Below, piece after piece: positions 1 through 10,016 of a stretch of DNA of 64,000 bases. Made by a program: the position numbers and the translations under genes. Positions within the stretch are counted from its first letter, which is position 1, and each line of letters starts with the position of its first letter. The DNA comes from Streptomyces sp. SID12501 (GTDB lineage: Bacteria; Actinomycetota; Actinomycetes; Streptomycetales; Streptomycetaceae). Under the pieces are notes generated by a model. It made no database searches. It saw only the letters and a list, made by a program, of their open reading frames with translations, and had not been told where the DNA came from. The stretch spans positions 1 to 64,000 of the forward strand of contig NZ_JAAGLU010000028.1 of NCBI RefSeq assembly GCF_010550245.1. Direction: 5' to 3'.

Positions 1-2
1 GC

Positions 3-72
3 GGGGCTCCGGGCGGCCATGTTCCTTAAGCCATTTCATCGGCTCAACCATGACAGCCATACCCGGAGCCCC
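3..72. repeat. 11-bp inverted repeat upstream of moxR-type gene
   Basis: GGGGCTCCGGG at 3-13 is exactly repeated in inverted orientation as CCCGGAGCCCC at 62-72, with a 48-base spacer. It ends 57 bases before the first gene. It could be a long-looped hairpin (a terminator of an upstream gene) or paired binding sites; the sequence alone does not decide. Confidence 0.5.
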
Positions 73-129
73 TGAGCCCCACCGATCTTACGAATGACCA
101 GTTCGAACCCACCAAGAAGGTAGGACCCC

Positions 130-1290
130 ATGACCCTGATGGAACAGGCGACAGCGCTCCCCGCCCGGCAGACGCTGCCGGCCGAGGAGCGCCACGCCAC
201 CGAACTCGCCTTCCTCGCCGCCCACGACGACGGTCCGCGCCCGCCCCGCTGGGCGCTGACCCCGCGCGCCGTGGTCGCCTTCATCTGCGGCAGCGGCGGC
301 GAGACCCTCCAACTGCCCAAACCGCATGAGACGTTGCCCGCGCGGCTGGCCATAGCCCCCAAGTTCGTCGGCGAACGCGCCCTGGTGGAACGCTGCGTTG
401 TCACCCTCGCCGGTGAGCGCGGCCTGCTGCTGGTCGGCGAACCGGGCACCGCCAAGTCGATGCTCTCCGAGCTGCTGGCCGCCGCCGTCAGCGGCACCAG
501 CGCCCTCACCGTGCAGGGCACCGCCGGCACGACGGAGGACGCGTTCCGCTACGGCTGGAACTACGCCCTGCTGCTCGCCCAGGGGCCCACCCCGCAGGCC
601 CTCGTGGCCTCCCCGGTGCTGACCGCGATGCGCGGCGGGCAGGTCGCCCGGATCGAGGAGATCACCCGCTGCCTGCCCGAGGTGCAGGACGCCCTGGTGT
701 CGATCCTGTCCGACCGGCGCCTGAGCGTGCCCGAACTCGCGGGCACAGCCGACGCGTTGGTCCCCGCCGTACCCGGCTTCAGCGTCATCGCCACCGCCAA
801 CCTCCGGGACCGGGGTGTCTCCGAGATGTCCGCCGCCCTCAAGCGGCGCTTCAACTTCGAGACCGTCCACCCCATCGCCGACGCCGACGCCGAGACCGCC
901 CTCGTGCGCGGCCAGGCCACCGCCGCCGTCCAGCGGGCCGGTGCGGCCTTCGCCGTGGACGACGCCGTACTGGACGCTCTGGTCACCGTCTTCCGCGACC
1001 TGCGCTCCGGCCGCTCGGCGGAAGGCTGGGACGTCGAGCGGCCCGGCACGGTGATGTCCACCGCCGAGGCCGTGCAGGTCGCCGCCTCCCTGGGCCTGGC
1101 CGCCGCCTACCTCCCCGCCGGGGACCTCCTCGACCTCGTACCGGGGCACCTCCTCGGCGTCGTACGCAAGGACGACCCCGCCGACCACGGACGCCTGCTC
1201 GGCTACTGGGACGGCCCGGTCCGCCGCCGCGCCGAGGACGGCTCCGTCATGTGGCGCCGCCTCTGGGACCTGCGGGAGAACCTGCGTTGA
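130..1290 (+). CDS. MoxR-family AAA+ ATPase
   Basis: A 386-residue AAA+ ATPase of the MoxR class, which act as chaperone-like remodelling ATPases together with VWA-domain partners. The Walker A motif GEPGTAKS is at residues 103-110, a Walker B-like RIEEI at about 175-179, the sensor-1 Asn in ATAN at 221-224 and a candidate arginine finger in KRRF at 238-241. The ATG follows an AAGAAGG-type ribosome site. Its stop overlaps the TTG start of the VWA partner, so the two are translationally coupled. Cytoplasmic. The substrate is unknown. Confidence 0.9.
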   Translation: MTLMEQATALPARQTLPAEERHATELAFLAAHDDGPRPPRWALTPRAVVAFICGSGGETLQLPKPHETLPARLAIAPKFVGERALVERCVVTLAGERGLLLVGEPGTAKSMLSELLAAAVSGTSALTVQGTAGTTEDAFRYGWNYALLLAQGPTPQALVASPVLTAMRGGQVARIEEITRCLPEVQDALVSILSDRRLSVPELAGTADALVPAVPGFSVIATANLRDRGVSEMSAALKRRFNFETVHPIADADAETALVRGQATAAVQRAGAAFAVDDAVLDALVTVFRDLRSGRSAEGWDVERPGTVMSTAEAVQVAASLGLAAAYLPAGDLLDLVPGHLLGVVRKDDPADHGRLLGYWDGPVRRRAEDGSVMWRRLWDLRENLR

Positions 1291-4200
1291 CCGTCACCGA
1301 CCCCCGGGAGGCGGTGGCGGCCCTCGCGGCCTCCGTACGGCCGTACCTTCTCGGCGTACGCCACCACAGCCCCGCGCTGGCCTCCGCCGTACCCGCCCTG
1401 CTGGACGCCGCCGGGACCGAGGTGGTGTGCGTCGAGCTGCCGGCCGACTTCCAGCGGTGGCTGCCGCATCTCGCCGACCCGCGCGCCGTCGCCCCGCTGG
1501 CCGTCGCCGGCGCCGGAGAGGACGGCGGGCTCGCCTTCTACCCCTTCGCCGACTTCTCGCCGGAACTCGCCGCGATCCGCTGGGCCCGCGAGCGTGGGGC
1601 CGCCGTGCTGTGCTGCGACCTTCCGCTGGCCGATGCCGGCTGGTCCGCACCAGCCGCCACGGACAACGGTACGGACACCGGCGGTACGGAGAACGGCGCG
1701 GACACCCCGCCGGCCCGCGCCGGAACCGTCTACGCCGATGGCCTCACCGCCGCCGGTACCGGACGCGACGGCGACGACCTCTGGGACCGCGCCGTCGAAG
1801 TCCTCGCCCCCGGCTGCACGCCCGAAGCCGTCCGCCGCGCCGCCCTCGGCGTCGGCTGGGCCCTCCGCCAGGACGCGGCGGCCACCGGCGGCATCCCCGC
1901 CACCGACCTCGCCCGCGAAGCCCATATGCGCCGCGTCCTCACCGAGGCCGCCGCAGGTGGCCGCCGCGTCGCAGCCGTCGTCGGCGCCTTCCACGCCCCG
2001 GCCCTGGCCGGCCCGGACGACACGGTGCCGCCCGTGGCCGGTGCGGACGCGACCGGGTCCGTCCCCCTGGGTGAGGCCCGGTCGGCCCCGACCGGATCAG
2101 GGACAACGGAGACGAAGGGGACGACGAGTGGGGCCGTGCGCCGGGCTCCGGTCACCTCGCTGGTCCCGTACGCCTTCGATCTGCTGGACTCGCGCTCCGG
2201 CTACCCCGCCGGAATCCGTGACCCACGCTGGCAGCAGGCGGTCCTCACGGCCGGCGGCGACCCCGGCCGGATGCGCGACGCCGCCGCCCGCGCGATCACC
2301 GGCCTGTGCCGGGAGATGCGCGCCGCCGGGCACACCGCGGGCACGGGTGAGGCCACCGAGACCCTGCGACTGGCATGCGACCTCGCCAGGCTGCGCGGCC
2401 TGCCCGCACCCGGCCGGGGGGAGCTGCTCGAGGCGGTGACCACCGTGCTCGGCCAGGGCGAACCTCTGGGCCGGGGACGGGCGTTGGCCCGCGCGCTCGA
2501 AGTTGTGCTGGTCGGTGCCGAGCGGGGACGCATCGCGCCCGGCACGCCCCGATCGGGTCTCGGCCCGTCGGTGGAGGCGGAGTTGGCCGCGCTGCGGCTG
2601 CCGGGCCCGGACAGCGCGGAACCCCGTGAGATGCGCCTGGACCCGTTGCGGTCCGAACTCGACGGTGGCCGCGAGATCCTGCTCCAGCGGCTCCAGGTGT
2701 GCGGCGTCGGATACGGCGAGCCGGTCGCGGTGGCCGGTACGGGGGACGCGTCCGCCCTCACCACCCGATGGCGGGTGGCCTGGACCCCGTCGGTGCCGGC
2801 GCGGCTCGACCTGGCGGGCGTACGCGGCGTCGACGCCGCCCAGGCCGCCGCCGGAACGCTGCGCGAGACGTACCGCCGCGAGACGGCCGACGGCGGCGCG
2901 ACCTGCGCACAGCTCCTGGGCGGGCTGCGCGACGCGGCCCGGTGCGATCTGCCCGATCTGGTCGCCGACCGTCTCGCCGAGGCCGCCGTCGTCCTTCCCT
3001 CCGCAGCCACACTCCCCGAACTCCTTGACGCCCTCGACCTGTTGGAGGCGCTACGCCGGGGCCACCTGCCCGGCACCAAGCCGGAGGGGCGCGAACAGGC
3101 CGCCGAGTTGGCCGTCACCCTGCTCGAAGCCGCCGTGAGGGCACTCCCCGGACTGGCCGGCAGCGACGATCCGCAGGACGCCGCCGCGCTGGTCGCGCTG
3201 GCGGCCAGGGCCGGTGAACACCGCCTCGGGCTGCGGATGGACGACGCCCTGGGCGCACTCGCGCGCACCGGCTCCCCGCTCGTCCAGGTGGCCGCGCCGG
3301 CGGCCAGGGTCCTGCTCGACCTCGACAGCCCCGACGCGCTCGGCGCCCGTGCCGCGGGCTGGGTCGACGCCGCGACCGGCCCGGACGGCCGCCACCGCCT
3401 GGCGCGCCTGCTCACCGGCCTGCTCACCGCCGCCGGACCGCTGCTCCAGGCGGCTCCCGCCGCCCTCGCCCCCCTGCTGGACCGCATCGACAGACTCACC
3501 GACCAGGCCTTCCTGGACCGCCTGCCCGCGCTGCGCGGCGGCTTCGACACCCTGTCCCCGGCGGCCCGCGACCGTCTGCTGCACACCATCACCGAACGTC
3601 TCGGCGACCGGCTCGACCTGACGCTGGCCGCCCCGCCCGAACTCATCGCCCTGTGGACCGCCGCCGACACCGCCGGACTCGCCGCGCTCAACGCGCTGGG
3701 CCTCCCGTTCCCGGCGGACGGCGTGCCCGGTGCGGACGGCTCAGCCCATCGGGTGGCCCAGGGGGTCCTGGACACCTCCGAAGAAGCACACGGACCGGCG
3801 CAGCCGCCCGAGACCGCCGCGACAGCACCCGAGCCCGCCGAGCAGGAACCCGCGAAGGGAACTCCGGCTGACGCCGGGCCTGCCCTCGCGCAACCCGCAG
3901 TACCAGTCCCAGCCGCCGTCGCGACCGCGCCCCGGGCTGTGGCCGTCCCCGCAGCGACAAGGGTTGAGCCGACCGGCGCAACGGCGACCACCGCGCCGGC
4001 CGACACCGCGACACCACCGGCCGCCGCGGCGGAGCCGCGCCTCGCCCCCGCCGACCGGTGGCGGCTGTTGCTCGGCCGGGAGACCGACCGGCTCCCCGCC
4101 GGAGCCCGCCGTTACGCGAACGCCCTCGACGAGCTGTACGGGGCCGGGCGCGGCGAGGGCGCCACCGACCTCGCCGACGGAACCGGCGGCGGGCAGGAGG

Positions 4201-5150
4201 GGGCCTTCCCCACCGCGCGCGAATGGGCCGAGGAACTCAACGCCCTGTTCGGGGCCGAGGTCCGCGAAGAGGTCCTCGGCCGGGCCGCCGGCACGGGCCG
4301 CACCGACGTACTCGCACAGCTCGACCCGGACGCCGTACGCCCCTCCGTCGAGCTGCTGACCTCCGTCCTCTCCCTCGCCGGAGGCATGCCCGAGCAGCAA
4401 CTCGCCCGGCTCCGGCCGCTCGTACGCCGCCTGGTCGACGAACTCGCCCGCGAACTCTCCACCCGGCTGCGCCCCGCCCTGACCGGCCTCGCCACCCCGC
4501 GCCCGACCCGCCGTCCCGGCGGCCGGATCGACCTGCCCCGCACCCTGCGGGCCAACCTCGCCCACACCCGCCGGCTCGACGACGGCCGGACCGTCGTCGT
4601 TCCCGAGAATCCGGTCTTCAGCACCAGGTCCCGGCGCGAGGCCGACTGGCGGCTGATCCTCGTGGTCGACGTGTCCGGCTCGATGGAGGCCTCCGTCATC
4701 TGGTCGGCGCTGACCGCCGCCGTACTGGGCGGCGTACCCACCCTCTCCACCCACTTCCTCACCTTCTCCACCCGCGTGATCGACCTGACGGACCATGTCG
4801 CCGACCCCCTCTCCCTCCTCCTGGAGGTCCGGGTCGGCGGCGGCACCCACATCGCGGCCGGGCTCGCGCACGCCCGCTCCCTGGTGACGGTGCCAAGCCG
4901 CACTCTCGTGGTCGTGGTCAGCGACTTCGAGGAGGGGTATCCGCTGGGCGGCCTGCTCGGCGAGGTACGTTCGCTGGCCGCGTCCGGCGTCCACCTGATG
5001 GGCTGCGCCGCCCTGGACGACACCGGAGCCCCGCGCTACTCGGTGCCCATCGCCCAGCAACTTGTCGCGGCCGGAATGCCCGTGGCCGCCCTCAGCCCAC
5101 TCGCCCTCGCCCGCTGGGTGGGCGACCGCCTCCGCGGAGAACCCCGATGA
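1287..5150 (+). CDS. DUF5682-VWA fusion protein
   Basis: A 1287-residue protein. Residues 1 to about 825 resemble the DUF5682 family (start LTVTDPREAV, then GVRHHSPA and VCVELPADF). An Ala/Pro/Thr-rich linker of about 90 residues (828-918) leads to a C-terminal VWA domain with the MIDAS DVSGS at about residue 1127, the Thr in GGGTHI and the Asp in VVSDFEEG, as in CoxE-type VWA proteins. I chose the TTG at 1287 because it overlaps the previous stop (TTGA) and has GGGAGAA just upstream; an in-frame GTG at 1251 is the alternative. In related loci DUF5682 and VWA are, to my knowledge, usually separate genes, so this looks like a fusion. It probably works with the MoxR ATPase. Confidence 0.85.
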   Translation: MTVTDPREAVAALAASVRPYLLGVRHHSPALASAVPALLDAAGTEVVCVELPADFQRWLPHLADPRAVAPLAVAGAGEDGGLAFYPFADFSPELAAIRWARERGAAVLCCDLPLADAGWSAPAATDNGTDTGGTENGADTPPARAGTVYADGLTAAGTGRDGDDLWDRAVEVLAPGCTPEAVRRAALGVGWALRQDAAATGGIPATDLAREAHMRRVLTEAAAGGRRVAAVVGAFHAPALAGPDDTVPPVAGADATGSVPLGEARSAPTGSGTTETKGTTSGAVRRAPVTSLVPYAFDLLDSRSGYPAGIRDPRWQQAVLTAGGDPGRMRDAAARAITGLCREMRAAGHTAGTGEATETLRLACDLARLRGLPAPGRGELLEAVTTVLGQGEPLGRGRALARALEVVLVGAERGRIAPGTPRSGLGPSVEAELAALRLPGPDSAEPREMRLDPLRSELDGGREILLQRLQVCGVGYGEPVAVAGTGDASALTTRWRVAWTPSVPARLDLAGVRGVDAAQAAAGTLRETYRRETADGGATCAQLLGGLRDAARCDLPDLVADRLAEAAVVLPSAATLPELLDALDLLEALRRGHLPGTKPEGREQAAELAVTLLEAAVRALPGLAGSDDPQDAAALVALAARAGEHRLGLRMDDALGALARTGSPLVQVAAPAARVLLDLDSPDALGARAAGWVDAATGPDGRHRLARLLTGLLTAAGPLLQAAPAALAPLLDRIDRLTDQAFLDRLPALRGGFDTLSPAARDRLLHTITERLGDRLDLTLAAPPELIALWTAADTAGLAALNALGLPFPADGVPGADGSAHRVAQGVLDTSEEAHGPAQPPETAATAPEPAEQEPAKGTPADAGPALAQPAVPVPAAVATAPRAVAVPAATRVEPTGATATTAPADTATPPAAAAEPRLAPADRWRLLLGRETDRLPAGARRYANALDELYGAGRGEGATDLADGTGGGQEGAFPTAREWAEELNALFGAEVREEVLGRAAGTGRTDVLAQLDPDAVRPSVELLTSVLSLAGGMPEQQLARLRPLVRRLVDELARELSTRLRPALTGLATPRPTRRPGGRIDLPRTLRANLAHTRRLDDGRTVVVPENPVFSTRSRREADWRLILVVDVSGSMEASVIWSALTAAVLGGVPTLSTHFLTFSTRVIDLTDHVADPLSLLLEVRVGGGTHIAAGLAHARSLVTVPSRTLVVVVSDFEEGYPLGGLLGEVRSLAASGVHLMGCAALDDTGAPRYSVPIAQQLVAAGMPVAALSPLALARWVGDRLRGEPR

Positions 5151-7006
5151 ACGAGCAACTCCCGCCCGTCGCCCCGGATGTGGTGGCCGCCGCCGTGGAG
5201 AGTCTGACCTCCCGGCTGCGCAAGAAGCTGGACGCGGCGATCGAGCAGTACGCCGCCGTGCGCGCCGCGGTCGACGGCGACACCATCTCCGTCAACTGCG
5301 GCGAGGACGCCGTGGTCACCCTGGCGCCAGGCCCCTCCGGTACGGTCACCACCGCCGACCAGGCCCGCTGCACCTGCCTGCTCGCGCCCCGCTGCCTGCA
5401 CCGGGCCGCCGTCCTCGGCGCCTGCCCGGTGGCGGACGCGGAGGCCACGGCGGCGGAGGGCACGACGGCAGGGAGCCCGGCCACGCCTGCTCCCGATGCT
5501 CCCGAGCCCGTCGCGGCCCAGGAACTCCCCGAGCCGGTGGCCGCCGCCCTCACCCCGGCGCAGACCGTGGCGGCATCCGGCCTGTGGTCGGCCGCCGCGG
5601 CGGTCCTCGCCGCAGGGGTGCCCGCCGCCGGAGCGGTACCCCAGGCCGAGTTGCTGCGGGCCGCCCACACGGCCCGCCTGGCCGGTCTGCACCGGGCCGA
5701 GGCCGCCGCCGTGCGCGTCGTACGCGGTCTGCGCGGCGCCCGTGCCCGGCACGACGGCCATCGCCTGGCCGACCTGGTCGCCGCCCTGAGTGAACTCCTG
5801 CTCACCACCCGCCGGTTGGCGGCGGCCCACTCCGACCCGGCCCTGATCGGCACCGCCCGCCGCGGCTACCGTCCTGGCGACGACGGCCTGCGCGTCCACG
5901 GGGTCTGCCGTGAGCCGGTGATCAGCGCCACGGGTTACGGCGGCGTGGTCACCCACCTCGTCACCGACGACGGCCGCTGGTTCTCCGTCGCCGACGTCAA
6001 GCCCGGCGGCGCGGCCCGCGCCCGGGGCGCCGCCACGGCTCCCGTCTCCCTCGGCCCGGCCGCGCTCGACCACGCCCAACTGGCGCGCGGCGGCCTGCTG
6101 ATCACCGGGGCGACCGTCTCCCCGGACGGCCGCCTCGGCTCCGGCAAGGGCGTCCGGGCCACCCCTCTGACCGGCCTCCCCTGGTCATCGGGGCCGCTGG
6201 CCGCCCTGTTCGCCCGCCCACTCGCCGAGACCGTCGCCGAACGGCTCGCCACAGCCCCGGGCCAGGACGGTCAGGACGGGCGGACCGGCGAACCGATCGG
6301 CTGCGACCTGGTCGTCGTCGGCGCCTCCGGCGACCACCTCCTGGCCCGCGAACTACCGACCGCCACCGGCCCCCTCATCCGCCTCGCCCCCGCCAACGCC
6401 CACCCCGACCTCGCCCACACCGCCAACCTCCGCCGACTCGCCTCCCGCCCCGGCCTCCGCATACGCGTGATCGGCCGGCTCGACCCCGACCGGGCCGCCA
6501 CCCTGCACCCGCTCGCCGTCGGCCCGGTACCGGGTGCCGAAGTGACCCTCCGACTGCCCCCGGAGTGGCTGGGCCGCGCCGACCTCGGCTACGACCGCAT
6601 CCAGGGCGCGCACCTTCCGCCCCCCGACGTCGGTCAGCCCGCCGCCGAGGCGCTCACGGGGTCCCCGCCCGACCCGCTGGCCGACTCACCGCTGTGGCGG
6701 GTGCGGAGGCTGGTCGAACTGGCCGTCGCCGGAGGCCGCCGTGCGGTCGCCGAGCCCGCCCGTAGCGGCGATCTCGGCCGTGACACGGCTTCCCTGCGCC
6801 GTACGGGATTCCGCACCGCCGCCGACCTGGCCGCGGCACTCAGCGCGGCGGCCGACCGCCGCACCCGTGACGTCTTCGGCCGGCTCGACGAAGCCGACCC
6901 CGACCACTACGCGTCGGCCTGGCTTGCCGCGGCGGTCCACCTGGCGAGCACCGAACGGGTTCTGGTCCAGGCCACTTGGGGTGATCCCGGTCGTTCCGTC
7001 CCGTAG
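5147..7006 (+). CDS. SWIM zinc-finger protein
   Basis: A 619-residue protein whose ATG overlaps the stop of the VWA gene (ATGA). The SWIM zinc-binding signature CxCx(5)CxH is visible as C75, C77, C83, H85. The rest has no recognised catalytic motif. SWIM fingers bind DNA or proteins. Conserved linkage to MoxR and VWA genes suggests the third component of one complex whose task is not known. Convergent with the next gene, with a 93-base gap in which I see no clear terminator. Confidence 0.85.
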   Translation: MNEQLPPVAPDVVAAAVESLTSRLRKKLDAAIEQYAAVRAAVDGDTISVNCGEDAVVTLAPGPSGTVTTADQARCTCLLAPRCLHRAAVLGACPVADAEATAAEGTTAGSPATPAPDAPEPVAAQELPEPVAAALTPAQTVAASGLWSAAAAVLAAGVPAAGAVPQAELLRAAHTARLAGLHRAEAAAVRVVRGLRGARARHDGHRLADLVAALSELLLTTRRLAAAHSDPALIGTARRGYRPGDDGLRVHGVCREPVISATGYGGVVTHLVTDDGRWFSVADVKPGGAARARGAATAPVSLGPAALDHAQLARGGLLITGATVSPDGRLGSGKGVRATPLTGLPWSSGPLAALFARPLAETVAERLATAPGQDGQDGRTGEPIGCDLVVVGASGDHLLARELPTATGPLIRLAPANAHPDLAHTANLRRLASRPGLRIRVIGRLDPDRAATLHPLAVGPVPGAEVTLRLPPEWLGRADLGYDRIQGAHLPPPDVGQPAAEALTGSPPDPLADSPLWRVRRLVELAVAGGRRAVAEPARSGDLGRDTASLRRTGFRTAADLAAALSAAADRRTRDVFGRLDEADPDHYASAWLAAAVHLASTERVLVQATWGDPGRSVP

Positions 7007-7099
7007 CGCGACGGCGACTCGACCCGCGATCGATCGGAGCCCGGTCGGCTGGACAACCGCCTTGCGGCTCCGGCCTGCCGAAGCCTCGCCGACCCGCGT

Positions 7100-8946
7100 T
7101 CACGCATGGACGTCCACATCGCCGGCCGGCACGGCACAGCACAGCAGTGCCTGGCCGGTGCCCGGCGGTACGGTCGGTTCGCTCAGGTGTGCCACCGGGC
7201 CGGTGACGCGCTGGCGGCAGGTCCCGCAGGCTCCGGCCCTGCAGGCGGAGGGCAGCCGGAGACCGGCGGATTCGGCCGCGTCGAGGAGCGTGCCGTTGTC
7301 CGGGGTCCATGTGGTGCTGACACCGCTCACCGTGTAGCGCACGGTGAAGGGGCCGGCGGCGGGTGGCGGTCGCTCGTCCAACCGCGCCGGGCGGGGCGAG
7401 TAGAAGTGCTCGTCGGTGATGGAGTCGGCGGGGACTCCGGCGGCCATCAGCGCCGTCCGGACGCTGTCGACGAAGCCCTCCGGGCCGCACAAGTACGCCT
7501 CCACGGTTCCCTCCGCCGACAGCGCGCGCAGGTCGGCGGCGGTGGGGCGGCCGGCTCGGGCGTCGTCCGGCAGTCGCTCACCGGGGCTCGTGACATACAG
7601 CCGTGACGTACCGTCCGGCAGTTTTGCCAGCAGCTCGACGACCTCGTCCCACAGGGGGACTTCGGCGCCGGTGCGGACCACGTTGAGCACCGTCACCGGT
7701 CGCAGCGGCGTGGTGTCCAGCAGGGAGCGGAGCACGGGGAGCACGGGGGTGATGCCGATCCCGGCGACGGCCAGCAGGAGCGGGCGGTGTGGGTCGGGTG
7801 TGGTGAGTTCCTGGCCGTAGGGGCCGGAGAGGAGTACGCGGGAGCCGGTCGGCAGCTCGTGCAGCCGGGACGACATCCGGCCGTCGGTGACCCGTTTGAC
7901 GCTGACACGCAGTTCGGCGGTACCGGTACCGGTGATGGTGTAGCAGCGCCACAACGGAGGGTTCTCGTCGGTGAGATGGAGCCGCAGGTGCTGGCCCGGC
8001 CGGCAGCGCGACCCGGCGGGGTCACGGAAGGCGAAGGTGGTGACGGTGGGGCTCTCCTCGGTCCTCCCGATCAGCTCGGCGTACCGGGGGCGGCCGGGTT
8101 CGGCGAGCCGCGCCGCGTAGCGTGACGACCCCGGACCCGGACCTGGCCCCGGCGTCCTGACGGTTGCGGCGGGTCCGCCGTCCACGAACCGGTCCCCCAC
8201 CGTGATCGGGCCGCCGCGTACGACCCTGGCGTAGATCCCGCAGTAGAGGTGGCCGAAGCGGGAGGCGAGCAGCGCCGGGACGTTGAGGTCGCGGGTCGCG
8301 GAGCCGGGTCGGACCGTGGTGGCACGGCAGCGTTCGGTGGGGAACGTGATCTCAAGTTCCGCGCCGCCCAGTCGGATCCGGTGCCCGGGCAGGTCGAGTT
8401 CGCGCCAGGCGCCGAGTCCGGAGACATACAGGTTGGCCCGGAAGCGGCGGGGGTCGACCGGTACACCGGCCGCTTCCGCCATGGCCTGCAACGTGTCGAG
8501 GTTGATGACCGACACGGGTGCGTCCGGCCAGTCCCACAGCGCGGCTCCGGGCCGTACGAACCGGACGGGGCCCAGTGGTCCGTGCGGAACCAGTCCCCGA
8601 TCCGTTCGTCAGCCGCCGCCAGGTCGTCGTCACGGGGACGGCCCTCGGTGTCAAGACCGAGCCGCAGCCGCCGTCCGTCAGGTGCGGTGAACCACAACGC
8701 CGCTCCCTCCACTGCCAGTTGGCAGTGGGAGAGATCGGCGTTCTTCCTCAGCCGCAGGAGCGCCTCGCTGGAGATCCAGCCGTTCCGGTCCGCCTCGGCC
8801 GGTATCACTCCCCCGGACAGGCCGAGCAGCCGGTCCATGGGCAGCCCCCGGCCGGCGGTGAGCACCGTGTCGGTCAGCGGCTGCCCGGTCATGCCCTTCA
8901 CCGGATAGTGGCAGATGGCGTCCAGGCGGGGGCGGTGAGCCGTCAC
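7100..8946 (-). pseudogene. MOSC / FAD-NAD(P) / 2Fe-2S oxidoreductase, frameshifted
   Basis: The N-terminal MOSC beta-barrel begins at the GTG at 8946 (VTAHRPRLDAICHYPVKGM) and runs in one frame to about 8578. From there the sequence continues one frame over: LGPVRFVRPGAALWDWPD, then VSVINLDTLQ, the rest of MOSC. Next come a flavin reductase domain (CYTITG, GIGITPV, YLCGPEGF) and a plant-type 2Fe-2S domain (CRAGACGTC with a later Cys). One missing base near 8570-8580 restores a protein of about 615 residues. The family transfers electrons from NAD(P)H via FAD and 2Fe-2S to a molybdenum- or MOSC-linked reaction. The start overlaps the upstream gene by GTGA. The frameshift may be real or a sequencing error; the C-terminal frame alone could start at GTG 8515. 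Confidence 0.8.
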
Positions 8947-10016
8947 ACGTACTCCCACGACGACTCCTCCCCCGCTGTGCACGGTCCGCCCGCGTGGCAC
9001 CGCAACCGTCCTTGCGCCAGGTCGAGTCCGACGGTGAGCAGGGTTCGCCACTGCTGGTGGAACGGCAGCCCCGGCTGCGGATGGCAGCACACGGGGGCGC
9101 CGTCGTCCTCGTGGGCGTGGAGCAGTTCGGTCCAGCGGGCCGGATCGGTGGCGGCGAGGAGTTCGCGTCGGGCGGTGAGGTGTTTGAGGCGTGCGTAGGT
9201 GCTGCCGGTGGGCGCCGCCGACTCCCCCGCTGCCAGCCGCTGGTCGAGGAAGTGGTTGGTGTGCAGGAGGTAGCCGTCGGGGTCGGGGGGCAGTACGGCG
9301 GTACCGGCCGGGCTGAGTTCGACGCACGCGGCGTCGCCGTGCCGTCCGTCGAAGGTGACGACGGTGAGCACGGTGGACGCCGACACGTCCGCCGAGCGGG
9401 CGATGTCCACGGCCTCGGCGAGGGTGGTGGCCTCGTCCAGGATCCGGCGGGCCACCACATGGACGGGTACGCCGATGCGTTCTCCGTCGGCGGCGTGGCT
9501 GAGGATGTTGAAGTGCAGCCCCAGGCCTGAGGAGTTGAGGCCGATCTTGCCGAGGATGCCGGCCTCGGTGAAGATCCGTGCGTCACCGGCCCGGCCGGCC
9601 GGATGCCGGGTGAGGGTCCTGCCGTCGGTGAACTCCTCGTGCCAGTCCCAGGTCTGGACGGTGTGCGGGGCGCCCGGACCGCCGACGTACACGGCGGTGG
9701 AGCACTCGCCCTCCGCCGTGGCACCGACGGTGGCGAGGATCTCGGTACGCGCGTTGAGCATGCCGAGCCGCCATACGTCGATGCCCGCGGCCTCTGCTAC
9801 GGCGGCCAGTTCCCGGTGCAGGGCGGGCGCCCAGCGTCGTATCTCGTCCAGGGCCTGTTCCCCGTACGGCCGCAGCAGGGCGGGATCGACCTCCACGGCC
9901 TCGAAGAGCCTCTCGTATCCGGTGATGTTGGCGCGTATCCGGTCGCCGTCGGCGGTGCCGAGGGTGTGGCCGCGTTCCGTCGGGTCCGTGCTGTGGAGGT
10001 GGTGGCGGACGATCAC
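8943..10016 (-). CDS. C45-family peptidase / acyltransferase
   Basis: A 357-residue member of the Ntn-hydrolase family of isopenicillin N acyltransferase (peptidase family C45), which cleave themselves before a Cys and then hydrolyse or transfer an amide-linked acyl group. The LNARTEI motif is followed by a candidate nucleophile in EGECSTA at Cys105. The GTG at 10016 overlaps the stop of the P1 peptidase gene (GTGA), and its own stop overlaps the MOSC gene. No signal peptide is seen, so it should be cytoplasmic and act after import by the adjacent ABC transporter. The substrate is unknown; an amide or short peptide is inferred. Confidence 0.85.
   Translation of the reverse strand: MIVRHHLHSTDPTERGHTLGTADGDRIRANITGYERLFEAVEVDPALLRPYGEQALDEIRRWAPALHRELAAVAEAAGIDVWRLGMLNARTEILATVGATAEGECSTAVYVGGPGAPHTVQTWDWHEEFTDGRTLTRHPAGRAGDARIFTEAGILGKIGLNSSGLGLHFNILSHAADGERIGVPVHVVARRILDEATTLAEAVDIARSADVSASTVLTVVTFDGRHGDAACVELSPAGTAVLPPDPDGYLLHTNHFLDQRLAAGESAAPTGSTYARLKHLTARRELLAATDPARWTELLHAHEDDGAPVCCHPQPGLPFHQQWRTLLTVGLDLAQGRLRCHAGGPCTAGEESSWEYV

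Noticed and set aside
4058..5146. Long plus-strand frame continuous with the SWIM gene that would start at 4058
   Set aside because: It is Arg/Pro-rich antisense-like sequence overlapping the well-supported VWA domain; the ATG at 5147 overlaps the VWA stop and starts the conserved protein.
7007..7099. Terminator between the convergent SWIM and MOSC genes
   Set aside because: Only short GATCGATC-type palindromes; no stable stem with a U-run.
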